Assembly: GCA_964017125.1 (NCBI GenBank)
Contig: OZ024902.1
Span: 55,099,245-55,163,244 of the forward strand
Source: Flabesymbios commensalis
Taxonomy: Eukaryota; Annelida; Polychaeta; Terebellida; Flabelligeridae
Direction: 5' to 3'
Length of the DNA: 64,000 bases
In this document: one piece after another, positions 1 through 9,498 of the stretch
Layout of the letters: each line of letters begins with the position of its first letter
How positions within the stretch are numbered: the first letter of the stretch is position 1
The notes under the pieces: model-generated
The model's input: the letters and a program-made list of their open reading frames with translations, nothing else
Told to the model about the DNA's origin: nothing
Databases searched by the model: none
Translations under genes and position numbers: made by a program

Positions 1-420
1 TGTGATTATCGGATTTTTTGTTAATTTGTTTTCGAAATGGCCGATGGCGGCCATCTTTGATTTTACCCATTTTTATAAATAGCTCGAAGTTAACCAAAAT
101 CCACCCGGCAGATTCTGAAAGTAGACATTCTGGGCTATAAAAATCAATCGTTAAAAACTATATATACAAAATTTCCAGGTCTGGCCGAAAAATCCTGATC
201 GGACCTGATCAATTTCCATAGACGTTCTGTCCCTGATAGGCCTACCATAGTAGATCAATAAAAAAATGACACAGAAGGATAGTTTTGTTTTAGATTTTTT
301 TGCTTCAACAAATTCCATAATCATCCCACATTTAACGGTCGTAAACCTCAAAAGGCACATCTACACCCTCTGGAGATAAGCATGTACAGTTCGAAACAAA
401 ATCAGAGATGTAGGGCAAAG
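1..420. other. Intergenic, no gene seen
   Basis: AT-rich sequence with no credible exon. A GGCGGCCAT core at about 47-56 resembles the core of the satellite at 19.5-22.2 kb, so the first 60 bases may be a diverged single monomer. Nothing else is recognised. Confidence 0.5.
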
Positions 421-1843
421 GTAACTGAAAATGAAGTGCTAAAAGTTGTAAATTCAAGTCCGAATAAGACATCCATGGATCATATCATTCCGGCATTAAT
501 TTTGCGTTGGTAAAGGAATGCATTCATTTCTTTTCTAGCCATTCCAATAAGTCATATAGCTAACATATCTATCGAAATGGGAATTTTTCCTGATCGAATG
601 AAAATTGCAAAGGTAATTCCTATTTTTAAATCAAGACTGAAGGATTCTTTTACTAATCGTAGACCAGTTTCTTTACTTCCACAATTTTCAAAGATATTGA
701 AAAAACTTTTTAATAATCGGTTGAATAAGTTTCTAAAGATAAATAATACTGTATCAAATAGTCAATATTGTTTCAGAAATAACTCAACAACATCTCATGC
801 ATTGATTGATCAGCATGAACAACTCACCAAGTCGATAGATGATAAGCTAAGTACAATTGGTGTGTTTATAGATTTAAAAAAAGCTTTCCATACTATTGAT
901 CATACATTACTGTTAAAAAATAGAATAGATATGGGACTAGAGGTATAGCAAATGCATGGTCGGACAGTTATTTGAAAGAAAGATCACAAAATGTATTTTA
1001 TAACAATGAAAATTCTGATCCAATGAAAATGTGTTGTGGCGTGCCACAAGGTAGTGTATTAGGACCTAAATTACTTATTTTGTATATAAATGATATGGTA
1101 AATGTATCAAATATTTTTAAATCTAAAATATTTGCAGACGATACAAATTTATTCTGCACAAGTAAAGTGTAACTATCTGTAATGAAGCTGGAAAATGGTT
1201 TGCTCTAAATAAATTATCATTGAACATATCTAGGTCAAATTATATGGTTTTTTTGCAAAAGTGGAACAAAATATTCAAATAACTTGATAAATAAGGTAAA
1301 TGAAACTAAATTTTCAGGGGTTATAATTGATGATCAATTAAATTGGCACAGTCACATAAAGCAAATTGTTTCATAGTTACACAAGAATTATTATGTTATA
1401 AAGAGGGCTCGCAGATTATTACCTACTTCATCACTCACTATGCTTTATACTAGCATATGCTTGTCAACTATGCCTTACGGTTGGGAAATTTGGGGCAGAG
1501 CCAGAGGATATCTGGAGCATGCAAAATGATTGTTTAAACTGTCATTTATTTTTACATTTTTACATCTTCAGGAGTATGTTATGGCAATTTTACTGTTTAA
1601 GGCATTCCATACTCTTCTTCCAAAAAATATACAATTTTTTTCAAATTCATATAAATATACGATCAAGTAGGAGAGAAAACATGTTTTCCATAAAATACTC
1701 TTGTACTAATTTAAGGAGAAAATGTGCATCAAATGCAGGAATAAGGTTGTGGAATGCTTTACCGGATGATATAACTAATATATCTTCAATACAATTATTC
1801 AAAAGACATATCAAGTCCAGTTATCTGCATTGTTATTAAACTA
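421..1843 (+). mobile_element. Decayed non-LTR retrotransposon (CR1/L2/Jockey-like LINE), reverse transcriptase to 3' end
   Basis: A LINE remnant in several frames. About 421-560 gives TENEVLKVVNSSPNKTSMDHI, followed by MGIFPDRMKIAKVIPIFKS and RPVSLLPQFSKIL (reverse-transcriptase finger region). Next come GVFIDLKKAF (catalytic block A), CGVPQGSVLGP (block B) and FADDTNLF (catalytic YxDD-type box, near 1131-1154). The far end near 1738-1838 reads LWNALPDDITNISSIQLFKR, the typical C-terminal tail of these LINEs. At least three frame changes or stops separate the blocks (after about 946, near 1170 and between about 1370 and 1690), so it is inactive. No endonuclease domain is visible upstream, which fits the usual 5' truncation. 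The clade assignment rests on motif style only. Confidence 0.85.
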
Positions 1844-1929
1844 ATGTGCTTAGGTTTATTATTTGTTATACTTGTGATGTGGTGTGTCTTCGGATTGTTT
1901 TGTTCGTGCTATTGGTTGATTATTTTTCT

Positions 1930-2012
1930 GAATTTCTGACCGCCCGACCGCCCGCCCACCTGACCGCCCGTTTTGCCACATCCCCCCCCCCCCGCCCGAC
2001 CACCTGCTGCTG
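1930..2012. repeat. GC-rich CCCGC/CCGACC simple repeat with a C run
   Basis: An imperfect CCGCCCGA-type repeat followed by a run of about 13 C near 1981. It lies directly behind the LINE tail and stands out sharply from its AT-rich surroundings. Confidence 0.6.
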
Positions 2013-2532
2013 GTGATCACTATACCCCACAGCCTAAATGGCTGAGGGATAAAAAGAAACATATGTATATAAGTCAGGTTATAAGTCATATTTATTAAAT
2101 GTTTACAGAATACTGTATATAATAATAAACAAATAAATTGTAAACCCCTCGGAATGTTTGTCTTTATCAAAGCTGATATGGTTTGACACTGACAGCACTG
2201 ATGACTGCTATTCCATGACAACTATAATCATTACAATAAAATGAATAAAGTACATGTAAAATACAGCACATGCATCACTCATCAAAGATATAAAAATATA
2301 TATTCTATATTCTTAAGACATGTTAAGTCAATCTTTGAAAGGACATTATTCAAACATCACACATAGCCTACAAATGTAAATTTGCGACATTTCACTTATA
2401 TGTTATAAAATTAAGGATTCTTAGTGAACTAACCCAAATGAACAAAAAATAAAGGAAATGTATTCTTTGAGTTAAACTGGAAACATATTCTTTGAGTGAA
2501 ACTGGTCTAGTTGGACATTAAAAACTTATACA
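2013..2532. other. Intergenic, nothing recognised
   Basis: AT-rich sequence with no exon, TIR or tandem repeat that I can support. Confidence 0.5.
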
Positions 2533-2716
2533 TACTGTAGATATGTTAATATACGTAGGTTTAATTTTTTGTGAATTTCGCGAGGAGGACAAATTTGTAA
2601 AGTCGGGAATCTCACGAAAATTATTATTATAATAGCACTACTAAAAAAAAATGGAAAATTCGCAAAAAGCAGAAATTCATGAAGATTAAACACGCAAAAT
2701 TACCAGATCTACAGTA
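2533..2716. mobile_element. Short TIR element (MITE), TACTGTAGAT termini
   Basis: It begins TACTGTAGATATG and ends ACCAGATCTACAGTA, and the ends are inverted. Inside it, TTCGCGAGGAGGACAAATTT and later TTCGCAAAAAGC mirror each other. A longer copy lies at 25415-26236 with the same ends and the same GCGAGGAGGACAAATT block. No coding capacity is seen. Confidence 0.7.
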
Positions 2717-2824
2717 GCATAATAAATGTAATCTATGGCATATTCCAAAAAACTTCTAATGTTATAGTGGCAAAACAATTAAATTTGCTTATGATTAATC
2801 ATATGTGAATCCTTTATTTTGCAG

Positions 2825-2899
2825 GTAACAGACAGCCTGAGCCAGTTAGAACATAATCAAGCCCTGCTATGGAATTCAAAAATGTACAATTGCCTATAA
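2825..2899 (+). CDS. Candidate terminal coding exon, family unknown
   Basis: A good splice acceptor (ATCCTTTATTTTGCAG, with ATTAAT upstream as a possible branch site) is followed by 24 open codons and TAA. The peptide is VTDSLSQLEHNQ followed by ALLWNSKMYNCL and looks protein-like rather than random. No partner exon was found upstream within the window, where only LINE debris lies, so the rest of the gene would have to start outside it or in a long intron. I do not recognise a family. It could be chance. Confidence 0.22.
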   Translation, partial: VTDSLSQLEHNQALLWNSKMYNCL

Positions 2900-3017
2900 C
2901 CAGCATTAAACTAGTGAAAGGCCAGTTTCTGACCATTAGGTCAGTAGTTGGACAGACTAGTTCTCAGAAATATAAACAATATAGGCCTACCATGGGCCTA
3001 ATTGTTATGATAAAGAA

Positions 3018-3115
3018 ACACATCTGTACTGCTTTGCAAAGCCAAAAGGCAGTATATGCTTACTTTTCAAGAAAGCAGATAATGCCTTCAGGCTTTGCAG
3101 AGCAGTGTAAATGTA
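3018..3115. repeat. Imperfect hairpin, ~36-bp arms
   Basis: The left arm near 3019-3054 contains CTGCTTTGCAAAGCC and the right arm near 3079-3115 contains GGCTTTGCAGAGCAG. The arms are about 75-80 percent complementary around a 24-base loop. It is probably a small palindromic transposon relic. Confidence 0.5.
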
Positions 3116-5077
3116 ATGCAATTTCTTTAAATTCATGTTTAAGCAATTTTCTTTAAATTTGTGTGCCAATATTGAGAATATCATATCATGCATTTCCACT
3201 TATTATATATTGCACTCTAAATTCAAATTTAGGATAGTTAGATCTCAAAAGCAGATGGAAAAACATAAGCGATGCATTAGCAATGTTAAATTAACGTAAC
3301 TAAAATGACAAGAAAAGCTAATTAATTGATGACATACAATTGTAAAGGTCATATCAACATACAGTGAAATCACAAATCATTTCAATCAGTGTTCAATTAA
3401 TCTACTTTGAGATTCCCATAACAAACGTATCAAACAACATGAATGGCATTTACTCACATGTTAACAATTATCACTGTAAAGCAAATATTTCTATTTACAT
3501 TTTGATTTACATGATATTGAGTATTTGCCTCATCTGCAATGATATTACTCATTATGTAATATCAAAAAAGCCATGTGGCTGTATAAGTAGAATAGTCTCA
3601 TGACAAAGAGATCATTATCAATATATTCTTATTGTCATAAATAACTACATTGTAACACAACTGCATATAATTATATAACTCTTGTATGAATTTTCAATTG
3701 ATATCATAACAATTACACTTGTATGTATGTGTTATACAGGTATGTATGGAATGCTACTTGATTAGACACAAATAAATCATGTATTGAGGTAAAAATAAGT
3801 TTCTATTTTTACAAACAAGGATAAATTATTTTAAATGATCACTGCCGCTATTATTTTCAGTATCTTCAGGTGATATTAGTGATGACAAGCAGACACATTC
3901 ACTGACATTTACAGCGATCGTGAAAATTATTTTTTTCATGGCAACACAGGTCCTGTGTACTTGGAAAAGATGGTGGAATACTTTCCATTTTCACATTGAG
4001 TGATAATAGGCCCCTATGTGATTAATGATGTTGTAGCCTTAGAAATTGTAATAACTTCGCATTCAGCTCACCAAGTACAGTATGACACACTGGACCTGTC
4101 CAAATTTCACAATAGCTGTGACATTTTTTTGCGATACCTAACAATACTGAAGGAGTTTAAGTCATTAACTTGCATTACACAAAATGATGATTATGGTGCG
4201 TCAATGTTGGGTCAACAACCATGTCATTTTACTGTATGGGGTATTGTATCTAAAATCATATTACCAGGACATAATTAAATCACTATTTTTCACACAATAC
4301 TATAAAAGAATCATAGAGCTAGATTATAGCAGAATATTACAAGATGTGCTCTAAATTAGAAAATGTTGTTTGAACAAGAGGCAAAAGTACTTAAGAGTGC
4401 TTATACTGTTGTTTTTTAAACATGAATCATGACACATTATCAAAAATTGTACCATACATTTTCAAAATACAGTTAGCATATGATCAGGGTGGTGTCATAT
4501 AACATAATAAATGCTTAGAGTACATTCATCAAATATTCTTCATTTTTTGCCAGAGTGAAAATTCGATCATAAAACGCTGATCAATAATATTAGTTTAACA
4601 TTTCCATGGCTGTAATGCAAACAAGTGATACAAATTTAAGCCACCATAGTAAGTCTTATGTAGTATGATGTAAAATCAGCAAAATCAGCACATTGTACCT
4701 TGAACATTTGAGAGGCAAGATAAGCTGTAAAATTAAACACCTTTCATTAGATAATGACACAGTAATTAACATATGGGTCTCTATCAAAAACATATATGCA
4801 TATGCCCCAGTAAATAATATTTAGTAATACATACATTTGTTATCATTTCTGTCAGATAATAAAAGTCACGTAAAAGCTACGATAATGAGATTGTGGTTAA
4901 AAATCAAAATGAACAACCTCAGTTCTATCTTGTATTTGCATAACAGCAAGTGAATTAGTGTGAAAGAAAAGCTGTTCAACAAAATAATGGCATTAGGTGG
5001 GTTTTTTCTTTGGGTCATGACTGGCCATCTTTTCAAACCCAGGGTGTCATGCTGAATATTTTCTTTCTACTTTTGTT
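3116..5077. other. Intergenic, nothing recognised
   Basis: Two kilobases of AT-rich sequence. Only short chance ORFs are present and I saw no convincing splice pair, repeat array or TIR. Confidence 0.45.
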
Positions 5078-5224
5078 CATTTAAAGAAGGAATTGCTAAC
5101 AGAATTTCTTTCAAATCAACAAAAATTAATGAAATATATTACCTTCATCCTGCTAAGTTAACTTATGCAAATTTTAAAACACTCGAGGTTGTGCTTTGCT
5201 ACAGCAATCCACAACCTCGAGTGG
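5078..5224. repeat. Two hairpins of the shared-loop family
   Basis: 5078-5117 pairs ATTTAAAGAAGGAATT with AATTTCTTTCAAAT around GCTAACAG. 5179-5224 pairs CACTCGAGGTTGTG with CACAACCTCGAGTG around CTTTGCTACAGCAATC. Both loops resemble the GCGTCAGCAAT-type centre seen in the hairpins at 5700, 6894, 7011, 7379 and 8797. Confidence 0.55.
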
Positions 5225-5281
5225 TTGAAAATTACTCATATTTGTTTAATTTGAAACCAAATATTTAACAAATCTTGATAT

Positions 5282-5525
5282 TTAACCCTTTGACTTCCAG
5301 GCCGAAGTGCATGCCAGGATCCAGGGGTACTGGTGGGAATATAGTAGATTTGATGGAAATTTCCGTCATGTATGGTTACGTACATGACCACTGACGACAG
5401 CAATTCCCATCATGTATGGCAGTGAAAAGGTTGAACAGTCATTTTATTCCCAATTACAGTGATTTAATCGACTAATAAAAAATTCTAAAAACAACTATTG
5501 TCATGATTAGCAGTCAAAGGGTTAA
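5282..5525. mobile_element. TTAA-flanked MITE (piggyBac-like ends)
   Basis: TTAA, CCCTTTGACTT at the left and AGTCAAAGGG, TTAA at the right give a ~10-bp terminal inverted repeat with TTAA target duplications. These are the ends and target expected for piggyBac-type elements. The interior has GGAAATTTCCGTCATGTA and a later GACGACAGCAATTCC that partly pair. Non-coding. Confidence 0.65.
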
Positions 5526-5699
5526 TAAACATATTCTAAATTGAATTATTAATGAGCTTAAAGCATCATTTTAGCATCATTTTACATCCCTGAAAACACA
5601 CTTAGTTTTCCTATAATAAAGGGTTTCAGAACGAAAATTTTCATAAAACTGGTTTACCATAACATGGCGATTTTCTTTAATTTTTAAACCACGTCAGAT

Positions 5700-5795
5700 C
5701 ATCTTCATCCACTACAAGTCGAGAATTGCGACAGCAATTCGCGGCTTGTAGTGGATGAAGATGACAATGGTAAATTCAGGATTGAAAGGGTTAAT
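5700..5795. repeat. Hairpin with 20-bp arms, followed by AAAGGGTTAA end
   Basis: ATCTTCATCCACTACAAG pairs with CTTGTAGTGGATGAAGAT around the centre GAATTGCGACAGCAATTC, which is itself partly palindromic. AAAGGGTTAA at about 5785-5795 looks like the right end of a TTAA-type MITE. No left end was found. Confidence 0.6.
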
Positions 5796-6642
5796 GACTT
5801 CCAATGGCTTGGATATGTCTACTGTTTGCACAAAACAATGTAAATACCCCTGGTAACGTCACAGGTTTTTCTTTCACCTTCTTCCAGGATAATGATTGTA
5901 GAAGCTAATATAATCAATGGAGCATCCAACAATACACTTTTTTGGCATCACACACAAATATATACATATATTTTTAGATAGGGGGCCTATATATATTTGC
6001 ACTCAATTAAAAAATAAAATTGAAAATAATTAACAATTGATGTCCTAAATATATAAGTGTCATGTTACATCTATGGGTTAAACATGTTTTTAAAGCTTTT
6101 CAATTGCTGACATATTTCGATCACGTAAGTGGATGATTACACTAAAAATAAATCTAACTTTCCACTAATTCATTTTCCCAACTGTAACCTACTGGGATTA
6201 TCAAAACGTTCAGTTGAATGATCAATTAATGCAATTATTGTCCGTCACTAATTACTGTAATAAGTATAAAATACATGGTGCATTCAACAAAAAAGTTGTA
6301 TCTTTTATATACATGTATGATTGCATGAACATTTGAGTTAGTCACTCACCATTATCTTGATTTATAAAAATGTACAATATTCTGTATTTCCACAAAACCT
6401 TCGAAAAATTATCACAACTAGGTGGGATTGGGTTCAGTTGCGAATCCTAAAAATCATTTCCCGGTGGAAACAAAGCTTACAAAAAATTGTACTGTGTTAA
6501 AAAGACAACAATATATTTAACATTTGATACATAAACTATTTAAATATGAGTCTGTTTGACCCTTAAAGTAAATGTTTTGTATGCATGAGGTGGGATTTTC
6601 TTAATCCCCGAACAGCACTGAGCAATTCAATTTTAATTTTAT
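5796..6642. other. Intergenic, nothing recognised
   Basis: AT-rich sequence with short TATATA runs near 5950-5990. No exon or defined element. Confidence 0.45.
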
Positions 6643-6677
6643 GTCACTTGAAGTTGTCTCTCCAGACTTCAAGTGAC
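6643..6677. repeat. Short hairpin
   Basis: GTCACTTGAAGT pairs with ACTTCAAGTGAC around TGTCTCTCCAG. The arm shares CACTTGAAGTTGT with the hairpin at 8797-8856, but here the loop is shortened. Confidence 0.55.
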
Positions 6678-6822
6678 TGAAAATGTATGTGATTTGTCAA
6701 ATTTGAGTCCCAACATATATCAGTGTTTAAAACTGTGAGGTTTTAAGAGTTTACTGGCTATAAATACAAGTGCTATTAAAAACATAGAATGGCTACTGTA
6801 GATGACATCAGTGCTCTAGGGG

Positions 6823-7202
6823 TTAACCCTTGTGGTGCTGAGCCCATATATATAGATAAGCCCTTATGCTGCTCATTCTTTTGTTTCTATTATTCATTCA
6901 TTTAAAGCTGGAATCGCTTACGCAAATTCCAGCTTCAAATGACGATAAAAATGTCTAGTTATGAAAAATAGTCATTCGCAAAATTTATTTTATTTAAATT
7001 TAAAACCACTAGAGGTCGTGTTTCTCTACCGCAATCCACAACCTCAAGTGGTTAAAAATTAATGATATTAGTTTAATTTGGGCACAAATATTAGAAAATC
7101 TTGATGTTTCGACACACATTTCATTCCCAATAACAGTGAATTGGTCAACTAATGAAACAGATTAAAAAGAACAATAATCGATATCAGCAGGCAAAGGGTT
7201 AA
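6823..7202. mobile_element. TTAA-flanked MITE holding two hairpins
   Basis: TTAACCCTTGTGGTGCTG is at the left and GCAAAGGGTTAA at the right. Inside, 6894-6944 pairs CATTTAAAGCTGGAAT with ATTCCAGCTTCAAATG, and 7011-7062 pairs CCACTAGAGGTCGTG with CACAACCTCAAGTGG. The second hairpin is a diverged sister of the one at 5179-5224. The downstream stretch (about 7062-7198) also matches 5225-5521 in order, so these are related composite elements. Confidence 0.6.
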
Positions 7203-7378
7203 CTGAGCATCTATCACAATCTACTTTCAGTGTCATTTCCATAAGGGTTGAAGCAGGTGTCAAACCAGATCAAATGCCACAGGAATTGATGTAAAAGTTT
7301 TGAAAGATGCTCAGGACTATTCATCAAGATACTAAATTAGCAGTTTGTCTATTTTCACAAATAAACATATTTTTCAAT

Positions 7379-7425
7379 CATTTGAAGGTGGAAATTGCGT
7401 CAGCAATTCCAGCTTTGAATGAATG
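7379..7425. repeat. Hairpin, GCGTCAGCAATT loop
   Basis: CATTTGAAGGTGGAAATTGC pairs imperfectly with GCAATTCCAGCTTTGAATG around GTCA. The arms resemble those of 6894-6944 but the loop matches that of 5700-5763. Confidence 0.6.
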
Positions 7426-7460
7426 AAAAATAGAAATGAACAATTAAGCAGCACAAAGGG

Positions 7461-7712
7461 TCAACCCTTGAAGTGCTGAATTTTTTTATGAAGACCTTGG
7501 AGACCAAAGGTTTTTTTTTTCAATTTGAAATCATCATGACTGTCTTAGTTGGCGCTTTCCGATTCATTTGAATACCTGTTATTGAATATTTTATGGGTAT
7601 ACAGCCATCAGAAATATTTTGTACCTTTACAGTGCGGGGATGGACTTTAGTTGACAGAATCTGACGTCTACAGATGTCAGATTCTGACGACTAAAGTCTA
7701 TCCCCGCGCTGT
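7461..7712. mobile_element. MITE with GACGTC palindrome
   Basis: The left end CAACCCTTGAAGTGCTGAA matches the TTAACCCTT family. The body GAGACCAAAGG...CAATTTGAAATCATCA recurs at 15300, 33735 and (inverted) 42110. It ends in an 85-bp palindrome (7628-7712) with GCGGGGATGGACTTTAG, a central CTGACGTCT, and the inverse. The TTAA site is not intact on either side. Confidence 0.6.
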
Positions 7713-8385
7713 AAATGAGCTAAAAAAATATAAGATTTATAATGGCTTATTTTTCAGCTTATAAATCATTCAAATGGAAATTTCAAGGTCACCCAAGGAA
7801 AAAATAAATATTGTAACCTCATGGTGGGATTTACTATAGGTGAGCAATGGAAAATATCGCACGATCTTACATATACGATCTTGAATATTTTTTCAAGTTA
7901 TAAGACATTTAAGTGTGATTGACATCTGTTCGAGCTCTATGTTATCTAATAGTCAAGCACATAGATACTACTGGATGCCCATTGTATGGTTTCCCATAGG
8001 TGGACATGGTTGGTAGAAACTGTAGCCGGACTTTGCTTAATTTTCAAGATAGACAGCTATATAAATAGAATCAGAAATGCATTGTTATGCATTTCTAATA
8101 TAATTTTTTTTTTTTTTTTTAATGCCCACCAGGCAGTCATTTCAAAAGAAACTCTTGCCATATTTGCCAAAATTTGCCGTATCAAATATCAGGTTTATTG
8201 CAATATTACCAGTTCTAAGTTGACACGGCCACAAGATACTTCCCAGCCACCTTGGAAAATAGCTGATAGTTGGCTCAATGGAAAAACACAACAAAAATAA
8301 CTCACAAAGGGTATAGAGTGACACTTGTAAATATAAATATAAATGTCGCAATACCAAGGAAGTATGGTCGACATCAACAAAAGGT
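7713..8385. other. Intergenic, nothing recognised
   Basis: AT-rich with a T run near 8104-8120. A short open frame at 7986-8300 shows no domain and reads through the T run, so it is not called. Confidence 0.45.
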
Positions 8386-8476
8386 GGCACTGCGGGGATC
8401 AACTATAGTCGTCAGAATATGAACTCTACAGACGTCAGATTCTGAAGACTAAAGTCGATCCCCGCGCTGTAAGGGT
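8386..8476. repeat. GACGTC palindrome, MITE end
   Basis: GGCACTGCGGGGATC at the left pairs with GATCCCCGCGCTG at the right around a partly decayed centre with CAGACGTCAGATTCTG. It ends GTAAGGGTTTAA, near the TTAA-family terminus. Same palindrome as 7628-7712. Confidence 0.6.
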
Positions 8477-8637
8477 TTAAATTATTTGAAGCAACATCCA
8501 GTAATCCACATATAAGGAAATAGAAGGAGAGCTATAAAATAATCTCCTCAAAATTTCTAGAAGAGCATTGAACTCTCCTTGAGTTGGGCTTAATTAGCAT
8601 CGCCGGGAGAGCTGTCAATTGTTCTCCTTGCACTCGG
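8477..8637. other. Spacer between MITEs
   Basis: It contains GAGAGCTATAAAATAATCTCC and CGGGAGAGCTGTCAATTGTTCTCC-type short inverted pieces. No gene. Confidence 0.35.
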
Positions 8638-8882
8638 TTAACCCTTTAACCGCCGGTGTCGCATATATGCGGGTTTTCATTTTTTATTAGCACATTAAGT
8701 ACCACCTTTTAAACATGTTCAAGATAAAATGTGAATCAATCAGCAATATTTGAAAACAGTTGACCTCCATTTTGGCAAATCTGAATAATTTCCACTCACT
8801 TGAAGTTGTGGATCGCGTCAGCGAGACACAACTTCAAGAGGGTGGAAATTCAGATTGAATAATTTGGCGGTTAAAGGGTTAA
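8638..8882. mobile_element. Complete TTAA-flanked MITE (piggyBac-like ends)
   Basis: The cleanest copy of its class. TTAA then CCCTTTAACCGCC is at the left and GGCGGTTAAAGGG then TTAA at the right, giving a perfect 13-bp TIR. The internal hairpin at about 8797-8856 pairs CCACTCACTTGAAGTTGTG with CACAACTTCAAGAGGGTGG around GATCGCGTCAGCGAGA. Non-coding and presumably mobilised in trans. Confidence 0.75.
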
Positions 8883-9498
8883 GGAGCGCAAGGAATGCAG
8901 GCGCGATTGCGCTCCTTATAAATGGAGGCTGAATATCTATATATGGTCAGGAAAGGTTTTTAATACCAGTACTAACTGTAAGTAGTGCTGGTGGATCTGG
9001 AGCTGTGAGTATTAATCTGTTAGCTCTGTCATCTTCACATAGAAAAGGGTTGGTGTCCAGCCTTGTTATATTTCTAAAGTGACTTTTGTCAATTGCAAAT
9101 TTCCATGTAAATCGAAATAATCATTTTCGTACAGGATTCAAAATAAGATGTGAAAGTATAATCGTACAGCAGACAACAACATCAGCAAAATGTTTCTGTT
9201 GACATAATTTTCCCGGTGTTTACAATATAACACAATGGGGAAAATCTGCTTCAGCACTTGTACATGTATGAAATTGCCCATACAAAAAGCCAAGGATTCA
9301 TAGATATTTGGTTGTACGTGATGATTTCTGATTGTTTCTAACACCACAAAAACCTCCCTATTACGAATCAACCCTGCAGTACGTTATATGGAATGTACTG
9401 GTAATAAAGAAGTTACAATTTAGTATAGTAATAGTAGCATCCAGTGAGAAGTGAAGATCACAGTTGGATACTGTAGACATACATGTACAGACAGTCGG
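8883..9498. other. FAM110 3' flank
   Basis: Sequence downstream of the FAM110 stop codon on the minus strand. It probably includes the 3' UTR. I saw no canonical AATAAA in the minus-strand reading close to the stop and no other feature. Confidence 0.4.
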
